Source of the DNA: Demequina sediminis
Lineage (GTDB): Bacteria; Actinomycetota; Actinomycetes; Actinomycetales; Demequinaceae
Direction of reading: 5' to 3'
Assembly (NCBI RefSeq): GCF_030296675.1
Contig: NZ_AP027736.1
Location: forward strand, 372,001 to 436,000
Length of the DNA stretch: 64,000 bases
Below are positions 17,762 through 26,185 of the stretch, piece after piece; within the stretch, counting starts at the first letter, position 1, and every line of letters starts with the position of its first letter. Under the pieces are notes generated by a model that searched no databases, had not been told where the DNA came from, and worked only from the letters and a program-made list of their open reading frames with translations. Both the position numbers and the translations under genes were made by a program.

Positions 17762-18458
17762 CGCATTCGTCCGCCACCGCGCCCTCGAGGGCTTCGGTGC
17801 GGCGGGCCAGGACGCGCTCGCGCGCGCGCGGGTGGCGGTGGTCGGGGCGGGCGGCCTCGGCTGCCCGGCCGCGCTGTATCTGGCGGCCGCGGGCGTGGGA
17901 CGCCTCACGCTGATCGACTCGGACCGCGTGTCCGTCACCAACCTGCATCGTCAGGTGCTCTTTGGCCCCGAGGACGTGGGCCGGCCCAAGGTCGAGGCGG
18001 CCGCGGAGGCGCTCGCGCGCCTCGCCCCCGGCACCGAGGTGACGGCCCTGGACGCACGCCTGGGCGCGGATGCTCCCGCGGTGCTCGAGGGTCACGACCT
18101 GATCCTGGACTGCACCGACACGTGGCCGTCCCGGCTCACGGTGAACGATGCCGCGGTCGCCCTGGGCGTCCCGCTCGTGTGGGGCGCGGTGCAGGGCTGG
18201 TTCGGTCAGGTGACGGTGTTCGACGAGGGTCGCACGCTGCGCGACGTCTTCCCGCATGAGCCGCCGCAGGATCTTGCCGTGTGCGACGGCGGCGGCGTGC
18301 TTGGGCCGCTGTGTGGCCAGGTGGGCACCGCGATGGCGGCCCAGGCCGTAGTGCTGCTGTCGGGCACCGGCCGCGGACTGCGCGGCACGCTGCAGGTGCT
18401 CGACGCGCGCGAGGGCGTGTGGCGCGCGCTGCCGGTCGCGGGAGGCGCCCATGCGTAG
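17742..18458 (+). CDS. moeB: ThiF/MoeB-family adenylyltransferase
   Basis: 238 residues. E1-like enzyme that activates the C-terminal Gly-Gly of a small sulfur carrier, here most likely MoaD (21000-21233). The nucleotide-binding VAVVGAGGLGCPAALYLA and acceptor LIDSDRVSVTNLHRQVLF are clear. The paired CxxC zinc-binding motifs of E. coli MoeB are missing; only isolated cysteines remain, so zinc is probably absent, as in some ThiF-type members. Two in-frame GTG starts exist (17742 and 17751), both overlapping the CbiX gene. Assignment to molybdopterin rather than thiamine synthesis follows from the neighbours. Confidence 0.85.
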   Translation: MTRVEADAFVRHRALEGFGAAGQDALARARVAVVGAGGLGCPAALYLAAAGVGRLTLIDSDRVSVTNLHRQVLFGPEDVGRPKVEAAAEALARLAPGTEVTALDARLGADAPAVLEGHDLILDCTDTWPSRLTVNDAAVALGVPLVWGAVQGWFGQVTVFDEGRTLRDVFPHEPPQDLAVCDGGGVLGPLCGQVGTAMAAQAVVLLSGTGRGLRGTLQVLDAREGVWRALPVAGGAHA

Positions 18459-19647
18459 TGCCGACGACCACGCCGCCCGCCTCCTGAGCCTGCTGCGCCC
18501 GCCGGTGCCGGGCATCGTCCCCCTGCGCGAGGCGCTGGGACTGGTCCTGGCCGCGGATGTCACCGCGGCGGGAGCCATCCCGCCGTTCGACAACTCGGCG
18601 ATGGACGGCTACGCGGTGCGGTCCGCGGACTGCGTGGGCGCGTCGCCCGACGCCCCGGTGACGCTCGCGGTGGTGGGGGAGTCCGCGGCGGGGCACCCGT
18701 TCTCGGGCGCGGTCGGGCCGGGGACCGCGGTGAGGATCATGACGGGCGCGCCGCTGCCCGCCGGCGCCGACTCGGTGGTGGCGCAGGAGCACGTGACGCG
18801 TTCGGGTGGTGACGTGGTGCTCGCCGCGGCGGTGCGCGATGGCGCGCATGTGCGTCGCGCGGGCGAGGATGCGCGGTCGGGCGACGTCGTGGTGCGCGCT
18901 GGCGTCGAGTTGCGGCCGCGACACCTCGCGGCGGCTGCCTCCGCGGGGGTCGCGCGCGTCGAGGCGTGGCCGGCTCCGCGGGTGGCCTTCCTGGTGACGG
19001 GGGACGAGCTCGTGGCGCCCGGCGATCCGCTCGGACCGGGGCAGATCCACGAGTCCAACGCGACGACCCTGGCGGCGAGCCTGCGCGCGCTGGGCGCGGT
19101 CCTGATCGACCTGGGAATCGCGGGGGACAGCGCCGATGCGGTGCGCCGCGCGGTGGAGTCCGCGGTCGCGGCGGGCGCGGACCTCGTGGTGACCACCGGG
19201 GGAGCGAGCGTGGGCGACCACGACCCCGTCAAGGAGGGCCTCGCGGGTGCGGGCGTCGAGTTCCTGAACGTCGCGATGCAGCCCGGCAAGCCGCAGGGGC
19301 TTGGTGTGGTCGGCGGCGTGCCCGTCGTGTCCCTGCCGGGCAATCCCGTGGCCGTCGCGGTGTGCGTCGAGCTGTTCGTGGGCCCCGCGGTGCGCGCGCT
19401 GCGGGGCGTGCCCGAGCCCGCGTGGGAGCCCCTGCCCGCCGCGGTGGGGTGGGCATGCCCGCCCGGCCGCGAGCAGCTCATGCCCGTGGTGATCGAGGAC
19501 GGGGCGCTGCGGCCCGCGACTTCGGGCGGCTCGGGATCTCACCTGGTGGCACGGCTCGCGGTGGCGGATGGCATCGCCCGTGTGCCCGCGAGCACGGAGG
19601 CCGTCGCACCGGGCGATACCCTCGCCTTCAGGAGGTTCACCGCATGA
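18451..19647 (+). CDS. moeA: Molybdopterin molybdenumtransferase
   Basis: 398 residues. Inserts molybdate into adenylated molybdopterin. Conserved segments: [14 protein letters not shown] near residue 45, [40 protein letters not shown] and [10 protein letters not shown]. Start ATG overlaps the moeB stop by eight bases; the stop overlaps the moaC ATG. Intact and of standard length. Confidence 0.95.
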   Translation: MRSADDHAARLLSLLRPPVPGIVPLREALGLVLAADVTAAGAIPPFDNSAMDGYAVRSADCVGASPDAPVTLAVVGESAAGHPFSGAVGPGTAVRIMTGAPLPAGADSVVAQEHVTRSGGDVVLAAAVRDGAHVRRAGEDARSGDVVVRAGVELRPRHLAAAASAGVARVEAWPAPRVAFLVTGDELVAPGDPLGPGQIHESNATTLAASLRALGAVLIDLGIAGDSADAVRRAVESAVAAGADLVVTTGGASVGDHDPVKEGLAGAGVEFLNVAMQPGKPQGLGVVGGVPVVSLPGNPVAVAVCVELFVGPAVRALRGVPEPAWEPLPAAVGWACPPGREQLMPVVIEDGALRPATSGGSGSHLVARLAVADGIARVPASTEAVAPGDTLAFRRFTA

Positions 19648-20113
19648 GCGACTTCACCCACTTGGACGGCGACGGCAGGGTCCGCATGGTCGACGTCACC
19701 CAGAAGAACCCGACCGTGCGCCGCGCGGTCGCGCAGGGCTTTGTCGAGTGCGCGCCGCACGTGGTCGCGGCGCTGCGCGACGGGGCGGTCCCCAAGGGCG
19801 ACGTGCTGGCCCTCGCGCGGATCGCCGGCATCGCGGGAGCGAAGCGCACCCCGAGCTGCTGCCGCTCGCGCACGTGATCGGGGTCCACGGCGCCACGGTC
19901 GAAGTCGAGGTGGTCGACGACGGCGTGGCGATCGTTGCCACCGTGTCCACCGCCGATCGCACGGGCGTCGAGATGGAGGCGCTCACCGCGGTCTCCATCG
20001 CGGCGCTCAACGTGGTCGACATGGTCAAGGGCCTCGACAAGATGACGTCCATCCGTGACGTGAAGCTGATCGCGAAGGACGGCGGGAAGTCGGGTTCCTG
20101 GCGACGTGCCTGA
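19644..20113 (+). CDS. moaC: Cyclic pyranopterin monophosphate synthase (frameshifted in this sequence)
   Basis: MoaC converts the MoaA product into cyclic pyranopterin monophosphate. The first part ([18 protein letters not shown]) reads from ATG 19644; after AGAKRTP the frame breaks at the CCCC run 19849-19852. One added C restores [15 protein letters not shown], then a normal C-terminal half with [27 protein letters not shown]. The corrected protein has about 156 residues, typical of MoaC. The break is in a homopolymer and the remainder is fully conserved, so I regard it as a probable sequencing error. The family LCH motif reads LAH here. Confidence 0.92.
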
Positions 20114-20755
20114 GGACTCCTCGCTGGCGTGGGACGCCGTGGTGATCGCGGGCGGCGCGGGCAGCCGCCTGGGCGGGGCGTCCAAGCCCGAGCTCGTGGT
20201 GGGTGGCGTCGCGCTGGTTGACCGCACGCTCGCGGCCGTGGCCGGTGCGCGCGCCGTGATGCTCGTGGGTGGGCCGCGGCGCGAGGGCGTGGGCTGGACC
20301 GTCGAGGACCCGCCGCGCTCGGGACCGGCGGCCGCTGTTGCGGCGGGGGTCGCGGCGCTTGCCGCGGCGGCTCGTGGCGGGGGTGCTGGTGCGGGTGCTG
20401 GTGCTCCGGCCGGGCCCGCGCCCTGGACCGTGGTGCTCGGCGTGGACACCCCGCGCGCGGAGCAGGCGGTTCAGGCGCTGCTCGCCGCGCGCGAGGGCGA
20501 CGGCGGGGCGTCCCCTGTTGGTGCGACGTCCTTTGACGGTGCGTGGCTCGTGGATGGCGAGGGCCGCGAGCAGCCGCTGGTCGCGGTCTACCGCACCCGG
20601 GTGCTGGCCGCGCATGCGGAGGAGACCTCATCGGGGCGTCGTTGCGTAGGCTGGTGGGCGGGCTCGCGATGATCGCGGTGCCGGACACCGCCGGCCTCTC
20701 ACGTGACCTGGATACCTGGGATGATGCGCGCTTCTGGAAGGAGACGCTGGGATGA
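20106..20755 (+). CDS. mobA: Molybdenum cofactor guanylyltransferase (frameshifted in this sequence)
   Basis: Transfers GMP to molybdopterin to give the MGD form needed by NasC. The nucleotide-binding start AVVIAGGAGSRLGGASKPEL and the GPAAAVAAGVAAL segment are typical; VLGVDTP replaces the usual D-P pattern. The frame breaks within 20621-20636, most simply in the GGGG run 20633-20636; the following frame gives GASLRRLVGGLAMIAVPD and ends at 20755. Corrected length about 216 residues. GTG start overlaps moaC by eight bases and the stop overlaps the next ATG. A Gly-Ala-rich insert lies near residue 95. Confidence 0.85.
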
Positions 20756-21003
20756 CCGAGAACACGCTGGAGAAGTGGGTGGCCGCGCTCGCGACCGAGC
20801 TCGACCTGGACATCGCGGATGTCGACGTGCAGGCCCTGCTCGACGTGGCACGCGACGCCGCGCACTCGGTGGTGCGACCGGCGGCCCCGCTCGCGACGTT
20901 CCTGGTGGGCTACGCGGCGGGCCGGCGCGGCGCCGCGGGCGACGACCTCACCCCGGAGTGCGACCGCGCATCGGCCCTCGCTCGCGACTGGGTCGCCGAA
21001 TGA
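20752..21003 (+). CDS. Small DUF6457-type protein in the molybdenum cofactor operon
   Basis: 83 residues, acidic and helical, with no membrane segment. It resembles the small uncharacterised actinobacterial family found in molybdenum cofactor operons (pattern: WVAALATELDLD at the start, then LLDVARDAAHSVVRPAAPLATFLVGYAAG). The function is unknown. It lies between mobA and moaD, overlapping both by four bases, so translation is coupled to both. The position suggests a chaperone or partner in MGD formation, which is only inference. Confidence 0.75.
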   Translation: MTENTLEKWVAALATELDLDIADVDVQALLDVARDAAHSVVRPAAPLATFLVGYAAGRRGAAGDDLTPECDRASALARDWVAE

Positions 21004-21233
21004 TCCGCGTGCGTGCGTTCGCCGCGGCCGCCGAGGCCGTGGGCGCTCCCGAGCTGGACATCGCCGCCGCCTCGGTCGGAGACCTCCGCGCCGCGTTGGG
21101 CGCGCGCGGCGAGTCCGCGCCCCGCGTGATCGCGCAGTGCGCGGTGCTCAGGGCGGGGGAGCGGCTCGAGGACTCGGCACCGCTGAACTCGGGCGATCTG
21201 GTCGACGTGCTCCCGCCCTTCGCGGGGGGCTGA
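21000..21233 (+). CDS. moaD: Molybdopterin synthase sulfur carrier subunit
   Basis: 77 residues, ubiquitin-like, ending in PPFAGG; the terminal Gly-Gly is adenylated by the MoeB-type enzyme and carries the sulfur used by MoaE (23386-23805). ATG overlaps the preceding stop. It is the last gene of the plus-strand molybdenum block; a short hairpin follows at 21255-21272. Confidence 0.93.
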   Translation: MIRVRAFAAAAEAVGAPELDIAAASVGDLRAALGARGESAPRVIAQCAVLRAGERLEDSAPLNSGDLVDVLPPFAGG

Positions 21234-21254
21234 TCCGCGCGCACGTGCTCTGGT

Positions 21255-21272
21255 GCCGCGCTTTTCCGCGGC
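21255..21272 (+). terminator. Possible terminator after moaD
   Basis: Hairpin GCCGCG-CTTTTC-CGCGGC, six base pairs with a six-base loop, 21 bases after the moaD stop and before the toxin-antitoxin promoter. No T-tract follows, which is common in high-GC actinobacteria. Confidence 0.4.
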
Positions 21273-21470
21273 TCCGCCACACGCCGCGCGCCCTATGGGA
21301 CACCCACCGTCGCTTTTCGCGCTCCGTTGCCTCCCATGGGACATCTATGGTCGTTTCCGTGTGGCGCAGCGGACTCGCGAGCGCTTGTGAAGCCCGCATC
21401 CGTCCCTCGCCGAGCGGTGCACAAGGGCACGCCCTTGGGAAGCCCGGCTGGCCCCAAGTCTTCATGGCAC

Positions 21471-21517
21471 AGGGCACGCCCTACGTATTGACGTTGTCAT
21501 GACGGCGCGCGTAGCCT
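21471..21517 (+). promoter_or_regulatory. Promoter and likely operator of the DUF1778/GNAT pair
   Basis: TTGACG (21488-21493) and TAGCCT (21512-21517) are spaced by 18 bases, a good sigma-70-type promoter. The inverted repeat AGGGCACGCCCT at 21471-21482 is immediately upstream and recurs at 21424-21435. Toxin-antitoxin pairs usually repress themselves through such sites, so it is a candidate antitoxin operator. Confidence 0.6.
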
Positions 21518-21545
21518 GGAGTCCGTTCGTCTTCTGGAGGCAATC

Positions 21546-21824
21546 ATGAGCGCGATCGCCCGCGACGCCCATCTGCAGGTGCGGATCTCCACCACGGAGA
21601 AGGAGCGCCTGCGTCGCGCGGCGGAGCAGTCTGGCCTCGACCTCTCCTCGTTCGTACTTCAGCATGCGCGGCGCGCTGCCGACGAGATTCTCGCCGAACA
21701 GGCCGCCTTCACCCTCACCGACGTCGAGTACGACCGCTTTCTCGAACAGCTCGATGCGCCCGCCCAGGTGGTGCCGGGTCTGGCCAATCTGATGCGCCGA
21801 GCCTCGCCGTTCTCCGACCGCTGA
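21546..21824 (+). CDS. DUF1778 antitoxin (TacA-like, ribbon-helix-helix)
   Basis: 92 residues. The N-terminal VRISTTEKERLRRAAEQSGLD is the ribbon-helix-helix DNA-binding pattern of DUF1778 antitoxins; the C-terminal part (FTLTDVEYDRFLEQLDAP) matches the segment that wraps the GNAT toxin. ATG has a clear GGAGG site. The toxin gene starts 15 bases after its stop. By family it should neutralise the toxin and repress the operon. Confidence 0.9.
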   Translation: MSAIARDAHLQVRISTTEKERLRRAAEQSGLDLSSFVLQHARRAADEILAEQAAFTLTDVEYDRFLEQLDAPAQVVPGLANLMRRASPFSDR

Positions 21825-21839
21825 GGGCAGCGGCGGCCC

Positions 21840-22358
21840 GTGACCAGCTACACCACACCGGTCCACCTCGGGGTGAGGCACGACGTCAGCGAGTTCCGGT
21901 GCGAGAGCGAGGAACTCAGCACGTGGCTTCGTGTCCACGCTCGGAGTTCTCATGGGGGCGGCCACACCCGCGTCGCCGTGGTGACGGAGCACGGCAGCGA
22001 TCGCGTGGTCGGGTACTCCGCGATCGCTCCAGGGCACGTGCTTGCGGAGGACGCAACTGCGCGCATGCGGGCTGGCGGCGGACGACACCCGGTTCCCGTG
22101 GTGGTGCTCGCACGGCTGGCCGTCGATGCGCGGCACACGGGCAAGGGTCTCGGCGGTGGTCTGCTGCTCGACGCCATCATGCGCTCGCTCGCCGCAGCCG
22201 AAGAGATCGGCGGCCGCGCCCTCGTGGTCGACGCGAAGGACCAGGCAGCCAAGGAGTTCTACCTCCGCCAGCTCAGCGGCTTCCAGGAGTTGCCCGGCGA
22301 TCCGATGCGGCTCGTGCTGATGTTCAAGGACATCCGCGCGACCATTGCCGAGCTCTGA
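21840..22358 (+). CDS. GNAT-family acetyltransferase toxin (TacT-like)
   Basis: 172 residues with GNAT motifs: VVLARLAVDARHTGKGLGGGLL contains the acetyl-CoA-binding R/Q-x-x-G-x-G/A type loop (HTGKGLGG), and FYLRQLSGFQEL is the C-terminal part. TacT-type toxins acetylate the amino group of aminoacyl-tRNAs and block translation; paired here with a DUF1778 antitoxin. GTG start. It is convergent with moaA, whose corrected stop is 37 bases away. Confidence 0.9.
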   Translation: MTSYTTPVHLGVRHDVSEFRCESEELSTWLRVHARSSHGGGHTRVAVVTEHGSDRVVGYSAIAPGHVLAEDATARMRAGGGRHPVPVVVLARLAVDARHTGKGLGGGLLLDAIMRSLAAAEEIGGRALVVDAKDQAAKEFYLRQLSGFQELPGDPMRLVLMFKDIRATIAEL

Positions 22359-22394
22359 ACCCACTCAGAGCCCAACCCCAGCAACCAGCCCCAC

Positions 22395-23386
22395 CTACCC
22401 CCGATGGCGCTCATCGGGCGGTCGGGCTGCACGAAGCTCGGGTCGTCGATCCCGTGACCGGGCCGCTTGCGCGCGACGCACGCCTGCATCGCGGCCGCAA
22501 GCCGGGCATCGTCCGCGCCCTCGCGCATCAGCGTGCGCAGGTCGGACTCCTCGTGCGCGAAGAGGCAGTTGCGGAACTGGCCATCGGCGGTCAGCCGCAC
22601 CCTGTCGCAGCGCTCGCAGAACGTGCGGGTCACGGAGGCGATCACGCCCACCGTGGCGGTGGTGCCCGCGATCGCGAACTCCTCGGCCGGCGCGCTACCG
22701 GGAGCACCCAGCGGTGTCAGGTCGAAGCGCGTCGCGACCGCACCCAGGATCTCCGAGGCCGTCACCATCTCTTCGCGCCGCCACGTGTGGCCGCCGTCGA
22801 GGGGCATGTGCTCGATGAAGCGCATCTGCAGGCCGCGCTCGACCGCGAAGGACACGAGGTCCGCGATCTCGTCGTCGTTGACGCCGCGCATGATGAGCGC
22901 GTTGAGCTTGATGGGTGCGAAGCCCACGGCCCGCGCGGCCTCGATGCCCGCGAGCGTGTCCGCGAGCCGGTCGCGGCGCGTCAGCTCGATAAACCGCGCG
23001 CGCTGCAGCGTGTCGAGAGAGATGTTGACGCGGTCGAGTCCCGCGTCCCGCAGCGGCGCGGCCAGGGCCGGCAGCCGCAGCGCGTTGGTGGTGAGCGACA
23101 GGTCGAGAGGCCCGTCGGATGTCGAGATCGCGGCCAGCTCGCGGACCACGTCCACCACGTCGGGACGCAGTAGCGGCTCCCCGCCCGTGAGGCGCACCTC
23201 CCGCACCCCAAGCCCGACCGCGACACGCGTGAGGCGGACGAGTTCCTCGGTGGAGAGCAGCGTCGCGGACTTGAGCCACGGCACCCCGTCCGCGGGCATG
23301 CAATAGGTGCAGCGCAGCGAGCAGCGATCCGTGAGCGAGATCCGCAGGTCCCGGTGGACGCGGCCGTAGCGGTCGATGAGCTCCAT
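22395..23386 (-). CDS. moaA: GTP 3',8-cyclase (stop codon displaced by a probable base loss)
   Basis: Radical SAM enzyme that starts molybdopterin synthesis from GTP. The N-terminal cluster is Cys22-x3-Cys26-x2-Cys29 and the C-terminal cluster is FCERCDRVRLTADGQFRNC. The sequence reaches the family terminus MSAIGG, where the final Gly-Gly is needed for activity, but then continues: reading literally, the frame runs to 22259 with about 46 extra residues. One more G in the run at 22398-22402 gives MSAIGG followed by TAG at 22395. I therefore place the true end at 22395. ATG overlaps the moaE stop. Confidence 0.93.
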
Positions 23387-23805
23387 CAGACCACCCCCAC
23401 CCACGTGTGCGAGCCGTCGGCCAGGATCTCGCGCTTCCACACGGGCAGCTCCGCCTTCACCCTCTCGACGGCCTCGCGGCACGCCGCGAAGGCCTCGGCC
23501 CGATGCGCGGAGGCCGCCGCGGCCACAATCGCCACGTCGCCCACCCCCAGCAGCCCCGTCCGGTGCGTGAGCGCGATGACCGCGCCATGCGCGGCCTCGA
23601 CCTCCGCGACGATGCGCGCGACCAGGGCTCCGGCGTCCGGGTGCGCCGAGTAGTCCAGCCCCACGACCTCGCCCTCGACACTCGGGTCGTGGTCCCGCAC
23701 GAGGCCGATGAACGTCGCGACGGCGCCGTGAGAGGGACGGGCGACGGCCGCCACGTGGGCGTCCAGGGACAGCGGGGCGTCCGACACGGCGGCGATCGCG
23801 GGCAT
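23386..23805 (-). CDS. moaE: Molybdopterin synthase catalytic subunit
   Basis: 139 residues. Combines with MoaD to convert cyclic pyranopterin into molybdopterin. Typical segments are GAVATFIGLVRDHD, LTHRTGLLGVGDVAIVAAAASAHR and VWKREILADGSHTWV, with the active-site lysines in the last. Overlaps moaA downstream and the mog stop upstream, as part of a mog-moaE-moaA operon. Confidence 0.95.
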   Translation of the reverse strand: MPAIAAVSDAPLSLDAHVAAVARPSHGAVATFIGLVRDHDPSVEGEVVGLDYSAHPDAGALVARIVAEVEAAHGAVIALTHRTGLLGVGDVAIVAAAASAHRAEAFAACREAVERVKAELPVWKREILADGSHTWVGVV

Positions 23806-24302
23806 CAGTGGTCACCGCCGTCGACCTGCGCGATCGCGTGGGCGATCAGCGCGGGCAGCACCTCGAGCGCGGACTCGACCGCGGACATCGATCCCGGCAG
23901 GTTGATGATCAGCGCGGGCGGCTCGTGCGCGGTGAGTCCGGCCAGCCCGCGGGAGAGCGCCACGAGGGGCGTGCGGCCAGCGTCGCGCTGGCGCAGCAGC
24001 TCGGGGATGCCCGGCAGCGGCACCGCGATGAGCGGCGCGGTCGCTTCGGGGGTGACGTCGCGCGGCCCGATTCCGGTCCCGCCGGTGGTGACCACGGCGC
24101 GCGCACCGTCCGCGATGGCGTCCTCGATCACCTGGGCGATCGCGGAGGCGTCGTCGGGGACGATGCGCGGGCTGAGATGAGCGTCGACCGCCGCCAGGCC
24201 GCCGCACAGCGCCGGCCCCGTGAGGTCGTCACGCGCGCCCGCAAACGAGCGATCCGAGACCGTGACGACCGCGACGCGGATGCCGGCGAGGGTGGGGGAC
24301 AT
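23805..24302 (-). CDS. mog: Molybdopterin adenylyltransferase (MogA/MoaB family)
   Basis: 165 residues. Adenylates molybdopterin for MoeA. Shows VAVVTVSDRSFAGARDD, VVTTGGTGIGPRDVTPEA and ALIINLPGSMSAVESAL. A -10 element TAGACT (24309-24314) sits six bases ahead of ATG 24302 and no ribosome binding site is present, so the mRNA is probably leaderless. First gene of the mog-moaE-moaA operon. Confidence 0.93.
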   Translation of the reverse strand: MSPTLAGIRVAVVTVSDRSFAGARDDLTGPALCGGLAAVDAHLSPRIVPDDASAIAQVIEDAIADGARAVVTTGGTGIGPRDVTPEATAPLIAVPLPGIPELLRQRDAGRTPLVALSRGLAGLTAHEPPALIINLPGSMSAVESALEVLPALIAHAIAQVDGGDH

Positions 24303-24308
24303 GAGGTC

Positions 24309-24314
24309 AGTCTA
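24309..24314 (-). promoter_or_regulatory. Promoter -10 element of mog-moaE-moaA (leaderless)
   Basis: TAGACT on the minus strand, six bases before the ATG, so transcription would start at or next to the start codon. No clear -35. Confidence 0.6.
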
Positions 24315-24360
24315 GGAACGCGTCGGTTACGCACGGATTGCGGGGACATCCCCGCGCCGG

Positions 24361-25425
24361 TCACGAGGGCGTGAGCGGGTAGGCGTCGAGCCCCGCGGGC
24401 ACTCCGAACGCGATCCGATCCCCCAGGGACAGGAGGGCGGCGTCCGCGGGGTCGACGTCCGCCGCCAGGCTCGTGCCGTGCACGCGGACCTCGTCACCGC
24501 GCGGCTCGAGGGCGGTGACGTGCTCGGCGATCCAGGCGCGCCCGGGCGCGCGCGGGCCCTCATCGCCCTCGAGCGCCACCGCGGCCGGGCGCGCCGCGAC
24601 CGCCGCCCGCCGACCCGCACCGGGACCCCCGGTGACCGGCACCCTCACCCCGGCATCGGTGACCAGGGCGCCCCCGCGCATCGTCCCCACCACGAGCACG
24701 CGCGCGGCCATGCGCGCGGCGAAGGCCGTCCGCGGGCGGGTCAGGACCTCGCTCGCCGCGCCGGCCTCGACCACGCGGCCGCCCTCCACCACCGCGACGT
24801 CGTCCGCGAAGGCGTACGCGTCGAGCGCATCGTGGGTGGTGACGACGGCCGTGCGCTCCTTGAGCAGCGACGAAATCAGCGCGCGCACCTCGCTCGCGGC
24901 CCCCACGTCGAGCCCCGCGAAGGGCTCGTCGAGGAGCAGCACGCGCGGCTCGGCGGCGAGCGCCCGTGCGATGGCGACCCTGCGCGCCTGTCCGCCCGAG
25001 AGCTCGCCGGGTCGGCGGTCGCCGCATCCGTCGAGCCCCACCCGGGCGAGCCAGTCGTCCGCTGTGGCGCGCGCGGCGGCCCGGGACGCGCCGCGCGAGC
25101 GCGGCCCGAACGCGACGTTGTCGCGCACGGACATGGTGGGAAAGAGCGCATCGTCCTGGGACAGCAGGCCGATGCCGCGCTCGCGGGCGGGCGTCGACGT
25201 GCGGGCGTCGGCGAGGGGGCGGCCGTCGAGACTCACGTGGCCGTCGGACAGCGGGACCAGGCCGGCGATCGCCTCGAGCACGGTGGACTTGCCGGCACCG
25301 TTGGCACCCAGCAGCACGAGCGTGCGGCCGGTGGCGAGCGTGAGGCGGGCGTCGACGCGTCGCGGCTGGACGACCACGTGGCAATCGAGTGTCATCGCGC
25401 CAGGCGTCATCGCGTCGGGTGTCAT
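24361..25425 (-). CDS. modC: Molybdate ABC transporter ATP-binding protein
   Basis: 354 residues. Walker A LLGANGAGKSTVL, signature LSGGQARRVAIARAL, Walker B RVLLLDEPFAGLD and the switch histidine in VVTTHDALDA are all present. Residues from about 225 to the end hold TOBE-like molybdate-binding repeats (RVLVVGTMRGGAL, WIAEHVTALEPRGDEVRV). ATG overlaps the modB stop. The N-terminus has three in-frame ATGs (25425, 25410, 25395) created by a 15-base tandem repeat, so the exact start is not certain. Confidence 0.93.
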   Translation of the reverse strand: MTPDAMTPGAMTLDCHVVVQPRRVDARLTLATGRTLVLLGANGAGKSTVLEAIAGLVPLSDGHVSLDGRPLADARTSTPARERGIGLLSQDDALFPTMSVRDNVAFGPRSRGASRAAARATADDWLARVGLDGCGDRRPGELSGGQARRVAIARALAAEPRVLLLDEPFAGLDVGAASEVRALISSLLKERTAVVTTHDALDAYAFADDVAVVEGGRVVEAGAASEVLTRPRTAFAARMAARVLVVGTMRGGALVTDAGVRVPVTGGPGAGRRAAVAARPAAVALEGDEGPRAPGRAWIAEHVTALEPRGDEVRVHGTSLAADVDPADAALLSLGDRIAFGVPAGLDAYPLTPS

Positions 25426-26185
25426 CGGGCGGACCCCACGGGCCGGTAGGCCACCGCGACCACGACGATCGCGATCGCGACCATCACGAGCGACAGGGCG
25501 GCGGCCGCGCCGGGGTCGGTCTCGCGCGCGAGGTAGACCTCGAGCGGCGCCGTGCGCGTCACCCCCTCGAGAGAGCCCGCGAACGTGAGGGTCGCGCCGA
25601 ACTCGCCGAGGGCACGCGCAAACGCGAGCACAGCTCCGGTCGCGAGGGCGGGGCCCAGGGCGGGAAGGGTGACGGTCGCGAGAATGCGAGTCCGCGACGC
25701 GCCGAGCGTCGCCGCGACGGCCTCGTGCCGTCCGGTGCGCGCCGCGAGCGCCGACTCGACCGCGACCACCATGAACGGCAGGGCGACGAAGGTCTGCGCG
25801 AGGACCACGGCCGTAGTGGTGAAGGCGAGGGACCCGCCCACGGCCTCGCCCAGCAGTCCGCGACGCCCGAAGGCGTAGAGCAGCGCGAGGCCGCCGACCA
25901 CCGGGGGCAGCACCAGCGGGATGAGTACCAGCGCGCGCGCGACCGCGCGCGCGGCGCCGCGCATCGCGTGCAGTGCGAACGCGAGCGGGACGCCGAGCAC
26001 CACGACCAGCGCCGTGGCGATCGCCGCCGTGCGGAGGCTGAGCCCGAGGGCGGTCGCGGCGGCGGGGAGGACACCAGCCCGCCCAAATCGGCGAGCTCAA
26101 CGCGGCCCACGAGTCCCGCGAGGGGCAGCAGCACCACGAGCGCGCCCGCGATCGCGAGCGGCATCATCCACCGGGGCGCGGTCAC
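25422..26185 (-). CDS. modB: Molybdate ABC transporter permease (frameshifted in this sequence)
   Basis: Membrane component of the molybdate importer, about 254 residues when corrected. GTG 26185 overlaps the modA stop and reads WMMPLAIAGALVVLLPLAGL, then the frame breaks at the G run 26064-26067 (C run on the coding strand). One added base gives SSPAAATALGLSLRTAAIA and continues into the intact remainder, with the EAA loop region (LGASRTRILATVTLPALGPAL) that contacts ModC. Most likely a sequencing error. Confidence 0.92.

Larger units (their letters stand above)
21234..21545. other. Intergenic region with imperfect repeats and two operator-like palindromes
   Basis: 312 bases between moaD and the toxin-antitoxin pair. 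It contains imperfect direct repeats (21292-21319 and 21333-21359, about 41 bases apart, with a weaker third copy near 21258) and two copies of AGGGCACGCCCT (21424-21435 and 21471-21482), each an inverted repeat with a 2-base centre. The second copy lies five bases ahead of the promoter of the toxin-antitoxin pair. No gene is visible. Confidence 0.6.
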
